64,000 nt of DNA from Diadophis punctatus similis (GCA_023053685.1 JALIGW010000002.1:241880677-241944676), one strand, 5' to 3'. Shown: positions 28,790 to 59,639, numbered from the stretch's first letter. Notes: generated from the letters alone by a model not told the origin. A program made the numbers and translations.

Positions 28790-29985
28790 AGGAAGTGGTG
28801 GCCATGTGTGCCAACTCAACTCACTTTGAATAGGTGTCCACGAGCACCAGAAACATCTGGCCATGGAATGGGCCAGCCAAATCAAGATGGAGTCTTGACC
28901 AGGGGGATTTAGGGGTCTCCCAATCAAGGATGGGGGCTGCTGATAGGGCTGGCCTAGACTGCTTGCAAACCTGGCATTTTGCTACCCAGACCTCAATCTG
29001 TTGGTCCATTTTGGGCCACCAGGCATAGCTGCTCCCCAGTGACTTCATGTGAACTATGCTGGGGTGGGCCCTGTGTAAGCAGTGGAGTATGTAGTCCCTG
29101 AGTCCCGGGGGCACTACAACCCTATGGCTCCACAGTAGGCATCCATTCATGACTGTTAACTCATGTTGTCAGTTAAAATAGGGCTGAAACTCTGGGGTTG
29201 GGGGCACCGGGGGCCAGCCCCTGCATACCCAGTCTAACACCTGCGAGATTAGGGGGTCTGTGCCAGAATGAGAAGCAATGTGGGTAGCAGTAACTGGGCC
29301 TTGGAGTTCATCTACAAGTAAGACAACAGATGCTGGGGCAGGGTCCTCAAGGGGGAGGGACAAGGGGCAGCAGCTAAGGGCAGCAGCATGGCCTAGCTGT
29401 TGGCCAGGGCGGTAGTGCAGCTGGTAAGAGTATGAGACAAGGAACTCCAGCCACCAGGACATGAGGGATGAGAGGATGTGTGGGCTCTGCCTGTCATTGG
29501 ACATTAACCCTAGGAGAGATTGGTGGTCAGTGACCAAGTAAAAGAACCTACCATAAAGGTAGTCATGAAATTTATGGATGCCAGCGACACAAGCGAGGGC
29601 CTCGCTATCCAGCTGGCTATAATTACATTCTGCCAGTGAGAGAGTGCAAGAGTAGTAAGCCAGAGGGGCCTCAGAGCCATTGGGTAAGACATGACTCAGG
29701 ACAGCACCCACCCTGTATGGGGACACATCACAGGCTAACAATAAGGGGCGGTTGTCACTGTATTGAACTAAGACAGGCTTGGAGGTGAGCACATCCTTAA
29801 CAGCCTGGAAAGCTTTAGCCTCAGAAGGACCCCAATGCCAGGCAGTCTTAGCATCGAGGAGGCAGTGCAGGGGCTCTGCCACAGAAGCTTTATGGGGGAG
29901 GAAAACAGAATAGAAATTAAGCAACCCCAGGAAAGCCTGGATCTGGGCCCTAGAGGAAGGGGGAGGAGCAGGGTTGACATGCTCC
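28790..29985 (-). mobile_element. Ty3/gypsy retrotransposon pol fragment (RT end, RNase H, integrase)
   Basis: On the minus strand, 29980-29169 encodes the RT thumb (FLGLLNFYSVFLPHKASVAE), then RNase H with LLACDVSPYRVGAVLSHVLP, LDSEALACVAGIHKFHDYL and LVTDHQSLLGLMS. After a stop, 29150-28821 encodes the integrase HHCC finger (HRAHPSIVHM ... CQVCKQ) and the beginning of the core (PWSRLHLDLAGPFHG). The rest of gag-pol and both LTRs are missing. Coding identity is good, so it is not very old. Confidence 0.85.
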
Positions 29986-30281
29986 CAGTTCAGATGGGCC
30001 GGTCGGTCGTCGTAGAGCCGATAGAGCTGATAGCGATTGCAGCACGAGGCGTCCCCCACCCGCTTCCCCCATCCGCCTGGACACTGCCATTTGAGTTCTT
30101 TTGCCCTCTGCGCATGCGCAAAGCGTTCTGCATGCGCAGAGGGCAAAAGAACGCAAATGGCGGCGTCCAGGCGGGCGGGGGAAGCGGGCGGGGACAGCCC
30201 CATGCCGCGAACGCCACCAGTTCCAAAGGCTCTGCGGCGACCAACAGGTAAGAGCGAACCGGGAGGATTTCACCCCTGGTT
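29986..30281. mobile_element. hAT-type element, right end, GC-rich palindrome
   Basis: Ends CGGGAGGATTTCACCCCTG, complement of the family start. Contains a long inverted repeat around TGCGCATGCGCA (about 30100-30145) with TTCTTTTGCCCTCTGCGCAT on one arm. Its flank (GTTCAAAC) does not match the flank of the left end at 28208, so the two ends are not shown to be one element. Confidence 0.5.
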
Positions 30282-30289
30282 CAAACCCA

Positions 30290-31010
30290 AGAATACAGAA
30301 AGGCAGAAGCTTGTCCACCTCAAGAGTTAAACACCCAGACACAAACTGAGCAATGTGGTATATGCAATACAAAGCAGTGAGCCATGTGCAGATCTGTATA
30401 TTGGGGAAACAAAACAACCATTTCATAAACCATGGCACAACATAGGAGAACAAACCCATCAGGACAAGATTCAACAGTCCATCTGCATTTAAAAGACAAA
30501 CGCCACTCTTTTGAAGATAGCAAAGTCTACATTTTGGACACAGGAAAATATTTCTCTTCATTTTTTTCAAAGAAAAACAAGAAAATCCAGTTGCCTCTTG
30601 AAAAAGCACCTTTGGGACAGTGGTGGGTTTCAAAAAAAATTTACTACTGGTTCTGTGGGCATGGCTTGGTGGGTGTGGCTTGGCTTGACTTGGTGGGCAT
30701 TGCTTGGTGGGCATGGCAAGGGAAGGATACTGTAAAATCTCCATTCCCACCCAACTCCAGGGGAAGGATACTACAAAATCTCCATTTCCTCCCAATCAGC
30801 TGGGACTCGGGAGGCAGAGAATGGATGGGGGCAGAGCCAGTCAGAGGTGGTATTTACCGGTTCTCCGAACTACTCAAAATTTCTGCTACCAGTTCACTGA
30901 ACTACTCAAGATTTCCACTCCCGGTTCTCCAGAACTGGTCAGAACCTGCTGAAACCCACTTCTGCTTTGGGACAACTATGATCTGTATGATTAAGAATCT
31001 CCACAGACCC
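30290..31010 (+). mobile_element. Penelope-like element: GIY-YIG endonuclease remnant and tail
   Basis: The reading SNVVYAIQSSEPCADLYIGE followed after one frameshift by MAQHRRTNPSGQDSTVHLHL and KDKRHSFEDSKVYILD is the GIY-YIG endonuclease of Penelope-like retroelements. It continues into AAAAACAAGAAAATCCAGTT and CTCTTGAAAAAGCACC, the tail shared with 22480-22537 and 39120-39175. An hAT (30618-30964) splits the tail; it resumes CAACTATGATCTGTATGA. Confidence 0.75.
30618..30964 (+). mobile_element. hAT transposon, CAGTGGTGGG family (347 bp)
   Basis: Ends CAGTGGTGGGTTTC and GAAACCCACTTCTG. Perfect 8-bp duplication CTTTGGGA at 30610-30617 and 30965-30972. Inserted in the Penelope tail. Confidence 0.92.
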
Positions 31011-31226
31011 TAAAGTGGCACCAAACTGCATAACTCTCAGTGATCTTCTCCTGCAGTCTCTGGAGAGAAGAGACAACATTAAAGAACAGCAGAAGTCAAT
31101 TCCCTGGGTATTGAACAGCATCACTTTCTCAATATGTCCTGACAGGAAGGACCACAACCTCTATAGAAGAGTGGCCCCAGGGATATATCTATGTGGGGGT
31201 TTTTTCTTTTCTTTTTTTTTTACTAT

Positions 31227-31631
31227 CATGCCTTTCTCCAGCTACCTGTCTACACATGCAGCACTGAAAGAAGTTCAGAATCCCTGGAGAAGTTGCTTCT
31301 CACTGTAATTTTCATTACTGCCTTTTAAGTCTCTTCAGCTACATCTTCCGTAACCACCTTTGATGTAAAGGTCAGACTGAAGCAACATGGAAGGATTTTG
31401 CATCAGAAACAGATATATGCCTCAAATAGTGCTTTGTGGGGCACCATTTTTGGCAGAAGTACAAACTTTGCTCTTGGATTTGCCTTATTTTCCTTTCAAG
31501 ATGAAGCGTGGGTTGTTCTCTTTCTGAATGAAGAAAGCTGTGGTCCTTTCCATCTTTGCTTTGTATTCTCCTAACTCTTCCGGTTGTTCTTGTTTACAAA
31601 TGAGAAGGAGATTGATTGACCCCGAAGAATT
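31227..31631 (+). promoter_or_regulatory. conserved upstream block of V2R gene 3 (putative promoter/5' UTR)
   Basis: Homologue of 7876-8293 and 59973-60383. Shares CTTTCTCCAGCTAC, TGCTTCTCACTG (31294-31305) and GTCAGACTGAAGCAACATGG. TATA-like GATATAT near 31412, about 220 bp before the ATG. Confidence 0.5.
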
Positions 31632-49776
<18,145 letters not shown>

Positions 49777-50224
49777 TATTAAAAGTGTTTCTTAGATTCA
49801 TGACATTTATTTTTCCTTTGCAGTTATTATTGGAATTGTAGGCTTCCTTTGCATCAGTTGGACAATTAAAATTATTGAAAACTAAAGGAAATAAACTTAT
49901 GAAGTGTGTAAAACTAATGAAACGGAATTCCAATGTAATAAACAAACAGTAAAATAAACGAATTAATGGTTAAAATTCTCAAGCAGCTAGTGAAGGACAG
50001 GGTAAGAAATGTGATACTTATATTAACAAAAACAGGTACAGAAAAGATGAAACTCCCTCCCCCCAAAAAGGGGATGGAGTCTTTTTCTTTAGGTGGGATG
50101 TATATGGGAATCTAAGTCTGTGTGAACAAGCTCTCTTTCTCTCTATGACTTATTCTTGAAAGTAGAAGAGGGTAGTAGAGCTGGGTGTCAAGAATGTGCA
50201 GATGATATCCCGCCCCCAGTGGCA
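49777..50224 (+). other. 3' UTR/flank of V2R gene 3
   Basis: Aligns with the flank of gene 1. AATAAA at 49890-49895 is a likely polyadenylation signal. Confidence 0.5.
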
Positions 50225-50990
50225 ACACTCTGGATGACCTTCCCCAGTTATTTCTGCACTTGTTTGGTGACATCATAATCCTTGTGGATGTTGTGGCCCG
50301 CCAGCAGATCATGCAGCTGATAGCGGATCCCGTTCGAGAGGAGACCAACTTGGTGATGCGCCAGCGGCCTGTGCAGCTGGCACCCGAGTCAGAAAGTGAG
50401 GAGGCTGGCGAGGACTCGGTGCCAGAGGCTGAGGTTCAGCCAGGGCCTTCAGAACCTCCAGCACCTCATAGCAGTGATGAGGAAGAAGAGGCTTCTCCTC
50501 TTCTTAATGCACGGGCACGCAGAGCTGCCAAAAGGCAGGAATGGTTACTCCGGAGGAGGTCTCCTCAGGAGTAAGACTTGGGGCTAATTGGCCACTCCCC
50601 TAGTCTATTTAAGGAAAGCAGAGGCAGCTGAATCCTCTGCAGGAAACAACGTTTGAGATTCATGTGTTCGTCGTGTGTGCCTCGTGTCTGGAAAATCTCT
50701 GCTCTGTTTATCTGCTTCAGCTTGCTTGTTGAGGACGACTTCTAGCATTTTGCCAAGCCTTTGAAACTTCGTGAGATATCAAGAACTAATTGCTATTATA
50801 TAATTTAAGACTTTCTGAACTTATGTTGGCTGTTAATGATGATTAATTAGCAGCTGGTTGTTTGCAAGAAAAGACTGCTTTTAGGTTGGTTTGTGTGTAT
50901 GTATCCACTACTAAGACAGTTATTAGTAGTTGGTTATTGATTAAATTAAGTTCGAACAAACTGTGCATTTGCTACGTTCCTAGCTGGGGC
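50225..50990 (+). mobile_element. LTR-retrotransposon 3' end (putative Ty3/gypsy)
   Basis: An ORF tail at 50260-50574 has an acidic, Pro/Ser-rich stretch (SESEEAGEDSVPEAEVQPGP) and basic end RRAAKRQEWLLRRRSPQE. An LTR-like segment follows with TATTTAAGG at about 50607 as TATA box. It looks like a pol C-terminus plus LTR. Neither the second LTR nor a target duplication is seen, so the class is uncertain. Confidence 0.45.
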
Positions 50991-51480
50991 AGAGCAGTGG
51001 AGCCTCAGAATTCCATGACTTCAGTGTTGACTCATCACTCTCCTAACACCCCTTCTGGACATGTCCTCAGAAAACTGACCCCACCCCACTACAAAATAGC
51101 ATCTGTAAGACCCAACACCCTCTTTGAAAAATTGATTTGAGGATGAAGGAAGAAAATAATGTGGGACCACATTAGTCTCTTATCCAAATAAGCCACATGA
51201 TCCACTGGTTTCCAAATGGAAAGTTTTCGGAAGTGTGCCATGTGAATATGAAAATAAATTATGATAGAAAATGACAGGAGGGCATCCCCAAAATTTTACT
51301 AGCCTGACTTAGCCAAGGAACTACAGGGAGAACTCATCTTCTCTGAAAGCTGCCTAGATGCCAATTGTCATAAAGAAAGGGGGGAGCTGAAGCCCAAATA
51401 GGGGAGGAAGGAAAGCAGGTAGTCCATTCCCTGTTCTTCCCTCCATTCCTTCAAGTAACAATTCTAAGCAGAAGGGAGAA
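50991..51480. other. intergenic, unassigned
   Basis: Noncoding, no element recognised. Confidence 0.4.
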
Positions 51481-51606
51481 ATGGAAAGTGAGAGACCTTG
51501 AGTTCAATTCCTGTTTTAGCATGGAAGGCAGTTGTGTGACCTTGGACCAGTTTCTCTCTCTCAACCCAGCCTGCCTCACAGGGTTGTTGTTATGGGGAAA
51601 ATAGGA
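51481..51606 (+). mobile_element. MIR/CORE-SINE-like fragment
   Basis: GTGTGACCTTGGACCAGTTT and AGCCTGCCTCACAGGGTTGT resemble the conserved part of amniote MIR-type SINEs. Confidence 0.5.
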
Positions 51607-52254
51607 GGAGGAAGAATTGCAAATTTTATTAGTTCCCCTTCTATCCTGTCAGATCCGTGTATCTGCCATTCTTCAGGGGAAGAGAGGACCCTTGCCTTCA
51701 TTATTTACTTTATTGCTTTCTTCCTCATGTACCCGAGGAGATTCAGTCACTACAAAACCACACTGGTAAAGGCAGGAGAAGGTGCACAACAGCAAGTGAT
51801 GATAGAAGAATAAAGAAACTTGCCTACGTGACAGAAGAAAATCATCTGGGTGTATATAAGATGAAATGGTGCAATGCAATGTGAAGTTGAGTGCAAGTAC
51901 TGTTCAGTGCAGACTGGAGGAATTTGGCCTAAAATCTAGAATTCCATGAAAAAAGCCACTTTTATCACTCAAACAAACACAATATAATTTTATAATACTA
52001 CTTCCAAAAAAAGTGGTGTTATTAGCCATCAAACCTCAAAAATACACTTTTTGAGTGTACATCAAACCTCAATACATCAAACCTCAAAAATAAACTTTTT
52101 CCAAAAGGTTTCCACAATTTTGGTCACTACTGTAGCTACATTGAGGAATACACAATGAATGTGCTTGATCAGTCAACTGCAAATCCATCTAGTGGTGGTA
52201 TTGTCCATCCCACATTGTTCTATCTTGCCAAGAAATAGACTACGATCTATTCTG
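51607..52254. other. intergenic, unassigned
   Basis: Contains a small direct repeat ACATCAAACCTCAA at about 52029-52090. No gene recognised. Confidence 0.4.
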
Positions 52255-53632
52255 TCAAAAATAATAAATCCAGGAAACTACAGACCTATCAGCCTGACCT
52301 CAATACCAGGGAAGATTCTGGAAAAGATAATCAAGCAATGAATCGACGAACACCTAGAAGCAAACAAAGTAATAACCAAAAGACAACATGGGTTTGTCAA
52401 AAACAGACCATGCCAGACTAATCTTATTGTGTTCTTTGACAAAGTGACAAAATTAGTGGACCAGAGGAATGCTGTCAATATAATTTACTTGGACATCAGT
52501 AAGGCATTTGATAAAGTAGACCAGTAAGACATAGATAAAGTAGAAAAATGTGAGTTAGACAGCAACACCACCAGATGGATTCAAAACTGACTGACCAACC
52601 ACACTAAATGTGTAGTGCTCAATGGAACTGCATCTATATGGAGGGAAGTATGCAGTGGAGTACCCCAAGGCTCTGTTTTTGGCCCAGTACTCTTCAACAT
52701 CTTCATCAATGACTTAGATGAGGGGATAAATGGGGAACTCATCAAATTTGCAGATGACACCAAACTGGCAGGAATAGCTCCAGAAGATAGGCTCAAGATA
52801 CAGAAGGATCTTGACAGACTTGAATATTGGGTGCTATCTAACAAAATGAAATTCAATGGTGAAAAAAGTAAGGTTCTACATTTAGGCAAGAAAAACAAAA
52901 TGCATAGGTACATATGTGGTACCTTGCTCAACAGTAGTAACCGTGAGAGGATCTTGGAGTCCTAGTGGATAACCATTTAAATATGAGCCAGCAGTGTGCA
53001 ACAGCTGCCAAAAAAGCCAACACAGTTCTAGGCTGCATTAACAGAGGGATAGAAGCAAGATCATGTGAAGTGTTAATACCACTTTATAATGCCTTGGTAA
53101 GGCCATACTTGGAATACTGCATTCAGTTTTGGTTGCCACAATGTAAAAAGGATGTTGAGACTCTAGAAAGAGTGTAGAGAAGAGCAACAAAGATGATAAG
53201 GGGACTGGAGGCTAAAACATATGAAGAACGGTTGCAGGAACTGGGTATGTCTAGTTTAATGAAAAGAAGGACCAGGGGGGACATGATAGCAGTGTTCCGA
53301 TATGTCAGCGGTTGCCACAAAGAAGAGGGAATCAAACTATTCTCCAAAGCACCTGAGGGTAGAACAAGAAGCAATGGCTGGAAACTAATCAAGGAGAGAA
53401 GCAACTTAGAACTAAGGAGAAATTTCCTGACAGTTAGAACAATTAATCCATGGAACAGCTTGCCTCCAGAAGTTGTGAATGCTCCAACACTGGAAGTTTT
53501 TAAGAAGATGTTGGATAACCATTTGTCTGAAGTAGTGTAGGGTTTCCTGCCTAAGCAGGGGGTTGGACTAGAAGACCTCCAAGGTCCCTTCCAACTCTGC
53601 TATTCTATTCTATTCTATTCTATTCTGCCAAC
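52255..53632 (+). mobile_element. CR1 LINE, RT and 3' end
   Basis: Encodes PGNYRPISLTSIPGKILEKI, YLDISKAFDKVDQ, VCSGVPQGSVFGPVLFNIF and KFADDTKLAG, the catalytic palm. The C-terminal part and the terminus TTGGACTAGAAGACCTCCAA then (TATTC)n follow. Stops and frameshifts make it dead. Confidence 0.88.
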
Positions 53633-54106
53633 CTGCCTTCCATTGAGGACCTGCATACTGCATGAGTCAAAAAGAGGGCTGTGAAAATATTTACTGACCC
53701 CTCGCATCCTGGACATAAATTGCTTCAACTCCTACCCTCAAAACATCTCTATCGAGCACTGCACACCAAGACAACTAGACAGAAGAACAGTTTTTCCCCA
53801 AACGCCATCACTCTGCTAAACAAATAATTCCCTCACCACTGTCAAACTATTCACTAGGCTGCATTACTATTACTATTAGTTTTTCTCATCGTTCCTATCA
53901 CCCATCTCCTCCCACTTATGACTGTATGACTGTAACTTGTTGTTTGTATCCTTACGATTTATATTAATATTGACTGTTTCCTGATTGCTTACTTGAACCC
54001 TATGACAACCATTCTTGACAAATGTATCTTTTCTTTTATGTACACTGAGAGCATATGCACCAATGACAAATTCCTTGTATGTCCAATCACACTTGACCAA
54101 TAAAGA
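53633..54106 (+). mobile_element. CR1/L3-type LINE 3' end
   Basis: TGAGGACCTGCATACTGCAT, AATATTTACTGACCCCTCGC to GACCAATAAAGAATTC. The longest copy of this 3' end in the window. It starts exactly in the ATTCT tail of the preceding CR1. Confidence 0.8.
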
Positions 54107-54227
54107 ATTCTATTCTATTCTATTCTATTCTATTCTATTCTATTCTATTCTATTCTATTCTATTCTATTCTATTCTATTCCATTCCATTCCATTCCATTC
54201 CATTCCATTCCATTCCATTCTATTCTA
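54107..54227. repeat. (ATTCT)n then (ATTCC)n microsatellite
   Basis: ATTCT units up to about 54178, then nine ATTCC units, then ATTCT again; a point variant has spread inside the array. Confidence 0.95.
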
Positions 54228-54235
54228 TATGTCTT

Positions 54236-55565
54236 TCTGAAGTCCAAATAAACTATATACACAGCATTTCCCTGATCCACAGATTTAGTCACTTTATCAA
54301 AGAAAACAATAAAATTTTAACAAATCTATGCTGGCTTCTAATGATGCTCATTTTTGTGTGCTGACAAATCTGCTGCGGGATTATTTTTTGAAAGATTTTC
54401 CCAGGGATTGATGTCAATCTGTTTAGTGTGCATTTTCCTGGATTCACTCCTCCACCACTTAAAGATTGGAAACACATTAGGTCTTTTCAAGTCCTCTAGA
54501 AATTCTAGGAGCTGTGAAAGATATTGTGTGGTTCAGAGATCAGATCTGCCAATTCCTTTGGTAACCTGGGATGCAAACTATCTGGTCTTGTCAACTTGAG
54601 CTTGTCTAATGTGAATAGTTGTTCTTTTACCAAATTCTTACCTAGTTTCTCCTGCATTCCTTTTCTGTCTCTGACTGTGCTGCTTCTGATATGTTGGGCT
54701 ATTTGTTACTTTGCTTAAAGATAGATGGAAAGAAGAAATTAAATAGTTCCACTTTCTTCCTACTGCCCATTATCTTTTTGCCATCTTCTCCTATTAGTGG
54801 AGGGATGCAGTGGCTATGAGGCTAAGACGCTGAGCTTGTCAATCGAAAGGTCGGCAGTTCAGCAGTTCGAATCCCTAGTGCCACGTAACGGAGTGAGCTC
54901 CCATTACTTGTCCCAGCTTCTGCCAACCTAGCAGTTCGAATGCATGTAAAAATGCAAGTAGAAAAATAGGGACCACCTTTGGTGGGAAGGTAACAGTGTG
55001 CACCTTTGGCATTTAGTCATGCTGGTCACATGACCATGGAGATGTCTTCTTCAGCTTTAAAACAGAGATGAGCATTGCCCCCTACAGTCAGGAACAACTA
55101 GCACATATGTGCGAGAGGAATCTTTACCTATTAGTTGACCAGACATTTTCTTGACTTTTTTCTAGTTCTTTAAATATTTAAAGATATTTTTTTGGTTATT
55201 TTTGGGATTTGCTGCAAGTCTTAGTTCATTCTGAGCCTTAGTCTTCCTGTCTCTACCCCTGCAGATTCGGGCTATTTGCTGGTATTCTCTTTTAGTTACT
55301 GTATATGTATTTATTTCCATTTTTCCTACTTATTCTTTTTTCCCTCAGTTTGTCAAAGAGCTCTTGGTGCAACCATGCTGGTTTCATCTGGCATCTTTTG
55401 TTTTTCTTTCTCTTTCTCTGTAGTATTGTTTTTGTTTGGGCCTTTAGTACTTCATTTTTCAGAATTTCGCATGCATCCTGAACTGTTTTTCCTTCTAGGT
55501 TTTTCACCGAAGGAATCCTTCCCAATTTCTCTCATAATTTGCTGAAGCCCCCTCTCTTAAAGTCT
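54236..55565 (-). mobile_element. CR1 LINE fragment (linker and RT start), antisense
   Basis: The minus strand gives broken CR1 ORF2 text: KAQNELRLAANPKNN ... NIFKYLKN (endonuclease-RT linker) and FDKVTKSVDQGNAVYIVYLD (RT). A tRNA SINE splits it at 54798-55126. Confidence 0.65.
54798..55126 (+). mobile_element. second tRNA-derived SINE family
   Basis: Box A-like TGGCTATGAGGCTAAGACGC, box B-like GGTCGGCAGTTCAGCAGTTC, then GTTACTTGTCCCAGCTTCTG, TAGGGACCACCTTTGGTGGG and CTAGCACATATGTGCGAG. Perfect 8-bp direct repeat CCTATTAG at 54790-54797 and 55127-55134. Different from the Sauria copies. Confidence 0.85.
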
Positions 55566-55569
55566 AAAA

Positions 55570-58500
55570 GTGCTTCTGACAGCTGTAGCCAGGGAAACCC
55601 AAACTACCTCTCTACCTGCAACTTCTACAACCACTAATGACCTTATCTACCTCGCTACTACCACTGACCAAACTTCCTCACTACCTGCCAATACTAACAA
55701 CTCTACTATAGACCTTAATTACCCTAACCTTAACTACCTTAACCTCAACTACCTCACTTCTACTACTAACTTAACTACCCAACTACCTACCACTCCCTCT
55801 ACCTCTCCAACTAATAAAGACCTTAAATGCAAGCTACTTAATGCAAGAAGTCTTGTAAATAAAATACCTGAATTCCTCCTCCTATTAAATACGACCAATT
55901 TCGACATCATATTTGTCTGCGAAACGTGGCTAAACTCACCCCTCCCTGACTCAATTATTATAGAAAGAAACTATCATATTTTTCGATCTGATTGCGAACT
56001 CCGTAGAGGAGGCGGTGTTGCCATCTTTTACAAAAAGTCCTTAAATCTCAAAAACATCCAAGTAACACACGATCTTGATCTTCCCAAGACGATCTTCTGT
56101 GAACTATCTTTAAACACCACATTACGATTTCTACTATGCTACAGAGCCCCAGACTACAACATTGAACATGCGAATAAGTTAACTTCACTCCTAACGTGGG
56201 CAGCCTCCAGCCCACACCCTCTCATCTTTCTTGGCGACCTAAATCTACCTCTTATCAAATGGTTCCTCAACGAATGTTCCACAGAACCTATACACTCAAC
56301 CCTGTACAATGCTGTAACCAATCTGGGGCTGGATCAACTAGTATCCAACAACACTAGATTCAATAACTGCCTTGATCTCATCTTCTGTAACAGTTCAAAC
56401 TCAATATATGGATTACAAACAAAAGAACCCTTCTCCAACAGTGATCACAGTATGGTTGACTTCAATCTCAATATACACCCTTACAAAAATCAACAATATG
56501 AAAAGATCCCCAGTTACAATTTCAAAAAAGCAAACTTTGATCTCATAAACACTAACCTCTCTTCTCTTGATTGGCAAACCCTATTCATGGACTGCAACAC
56601 TGCTGAAGACCACTACAACATTTTCCTACGTCAAGTCCAAAGAGTCATAAAACTATACGTACCACTATTCATTCCCAAAAACAGGAAGAACAAACTACCC
56701 ACAACAATAAGGAAGCTCCAAACAAAAAAAAAATATCTCTGGCATAAAAACAAAACGGGCCACATAACCAACTACAAAAGCCGATACAAAAACTTATGTA
56801 AACAAATAAAGACTGAATGCACAAATTATCATATCAATCAAGAGGAAAATCTCCTGCACACAAATTCCAACTGAGCATTCTACAAGTTCGTAAACAACAA
56901 ATTCAAAGTGACGAGAACTATCCCACCCCTTCAATGCCCCAACAATAAAGACTGTAATGATGAATCCGACAAAGCCAACCTCTTCAACACATTCTTTGGC
57001 TCAGTCTTTATAAACAGCAGCAACTCATGTCCTATATTCCCTAGTCGAACCACAAACAATGGCAATGAGCTAATACAAACTGACTTTACAGAAGACAAGG
57101 TTAGAAAGGCTCTACACAACCTAAAACCATCCCTATCCATAGGACCAGATGGACTTTGTGCTTACTTCTTAAAAAAACTTTCCACCGTCCTATCAGAACC
57201 TCTAAGTATTATTTTTGACATATCTCTCAGAACCAGCACCCTACCCAACCTATGGTCACTAGCCACTGTTAGCCCTGTCTTCAAAAAGGGAGACCCCACC
57301 TAGTTGAAAATTATAGACCAATCTCCTTATGTTGCGCCACCTGCAGAGTCATGGAATCAATCATCAACCAATCCATTACCCTCCACTTAGAGACAAACAA
57401 CCTACTCTCTCACAAACAATTTGGTTTCAGAAAAATGTTATCCTGCAACCTACAACTTCTACATTGTAAAAACATATGGACTACAAAACTCGACCAGGGC
57501 AATCTACATAGACTTTTGTAAAGCCTTTGACTCCGTAGTACACGACAAACTACTCCTAAAACTAAAATCTTATGGCATCTCTGGCCCCCTACACAAATGG
57601 ATAACTGCATTCCTGTCAAACAGACAACAAGTGGTTAAAATAGGATCATCTCTATCAAACCCTGTACCTGTTAACAGCGGTGTTCCCCAAGGAAGCGTTT
57701 TAGGACCTACTCTCTTCATTCTTTACATAAATGACATTTGTGATATTATACAAAGCAACTGCGTCCTCTTCGTAGATGATGTAAAACTATTCAACACCAC
57801 AGACAATACTACAACCCTTCAAAAAGACCTTGACTATATATCTGAATGGTCAAACAAGTGGCAACTACCAATCTCTATCAACAAATGCTCAGTTTTACAC
57901 ATTGGCAAAAATAATCAAAACACAAAATACAAACTTGATGATCATGACCTTGATGATGATCCTCACTCAGTAAAGGACCTCGGAGTACTCATCTCTAACG
58001 ATCTAAGTGCCAGAGCCCACTGCAACTACATAGCAAAGAAGGCATTAAGAGTGGTTAACCTAATCTTGCTCAGCTTCTTCTCAGGGAACATTGTACTCTT
58101 AACCAGAGCATACAAAACATTTGCTAGACCGATTCTTGAATACAGTTCATCAGTCTGGAACCCACACTACATATCAGACATTAACACAATTGAGAATGTC
58201 CAGCGATACTTCACAAGAAGAGTATTACATTCCTCTGTACACAACAGAATTCCTTATGAAACCAGACTTGAAATTTTGGGACTTCAAAATTTAGAACTCC
58301 GCCGCCTTCGAACTGACCTAAGTGTAGCTCACAAAATTATCTGCCTCAATGTCCTACCTGTTAACGACTACTTCAGCTTCAACCGCAATAATACACGAGC
58401 TCACAATAGATACAAACTTAATGTAAACCGCTCCAGACTTGATTGAAAAAAATTTGAACTTCAACAACAGAGTTGTCAATGCCTGGAACACTTTACCTGA

Positions 58501-58690
58501 CTCAGTATTTTCTTCCCCAAACCCCAAAAACTTCAACCTGAGATTATCTACCATTGACCTCACCCCATTCCTAAGAGGTTGGTAAGGTTGAATATATATT
58601 CAATCATGTTTTACTGTTTATACTTTGCTTATAATCATATATGCTTGACAAATAAACAAATAAAAATACAAATACAAATACCTTTGCATA
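55570..58690 (+). mobile_element. CR1-clade LINE, ORF2 nearly complete, defective
   Basis: Endonuclease domain (55822-56470): LLNARSLVNKIPEFLLLLNT, IIFVCETWLN, RRGGGVAIFYKK, PLIFLGDLNLP and NSDHSMVDF. Linker and RT N-terminus (56908-57303): GPDGLCAYFLKK, PVFKKGDP. RT core (57480-58180): AIYIDFCKAFDSVVHDKLLL, SGVPQGSVLGPTLFILYIND, CVLFVDDVKLF. C-terminal part [20 protein letters not shown]. The catalytic ADD is here VDD. Stops at 56872, 57301 and 58444 plus frameshifts inactivate it. ORF1 is missing. The 3' tail is GCTTGACAAATAAACAAATA. Confidence 0.88.
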
Positions 58691-59394
58691 GGTTAGCCTG
58701 GTACACCAATTGCGCCCTATTTGGATCAGGAGGCTCTTCTCACAGTCACTCATGCCCTTATCACCTCATGGCTTGATTATTGCAATGCGCTCTACATGGG
58801 GCTACCCCTGAAGAGAGTTTAGAGACTACAGCTGGTCCAAAATGCAGCTGCACGAGCTGTTGTGGGTGCGCCTAGATACAACCACACTACATCTATTCTT
58901 CGGGAGCTGCACTGGCTGCCTATTGGTCTCCGGACACAATTCAAGGTGTTGGTTATTACCTTTAAAGCTCTACATGGCTCAGGGCCAGATTATCTTCGAG
59001 ACCACCTTCTACCACATACCTCCCAGCAACCGGTAAGATCCCACAGGGTTGGGCTTCTTCGGGTCCCATCAGCTAAACAGTGTCGGCTGGCGGGTCTGCA
59101 GGGGAGAGCCTTTTTTGTGGCTGCCCTGGCTCTCTGGAATCAGCTACCTCCTGAGATCCGCACTACCCCCACTTTATTAGCCATCCGGAAAGCTGTAAAG
59201 ACCTGGCTTTTCCAACAGGCCTGGGGCCATTGACCTTGTGGGGATGACTAGTGAGGTCGGCCCGTGAATGTATGGATGGCGGAAATGATTTTACATTGTA
59301 AATGTGTTTTTTAATCTGTTTTTAAATGTTTTTATATTGATTTATGTGCGTTTCTGTTGTAAGCCGCCCAGAGTCCCTGGGGAGTTGGGCGGCA

Positions 59395-59400
<6 letters not shown>
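58691..59400 (+). mobile_element. L2-clade LINE 3' end
   Basis: Encodes [60 protein letters not shown] and KAVKTWLFQQAW. 3' end CCGCCCAGAGTCCCTGGGGA. It abuts the CR1 tail. One short frame (58862-59233) is intact. Confidence 0.85.
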
Positions 59401-59588
<188 letters not shown>

Positions 59589-59639
59589 AGAAACACTAGT
59601 CTGATTTTGTGCAGTCACTTGTGGCTACATTATTTTGAA

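Noticed and set aside
50260..50574. Acidic 104-residue frame as a host gene
   Set aside because: It is followed at once by an LTR-like segment with a TATA box and has no upstream exon; treated as LTR-element pol end.
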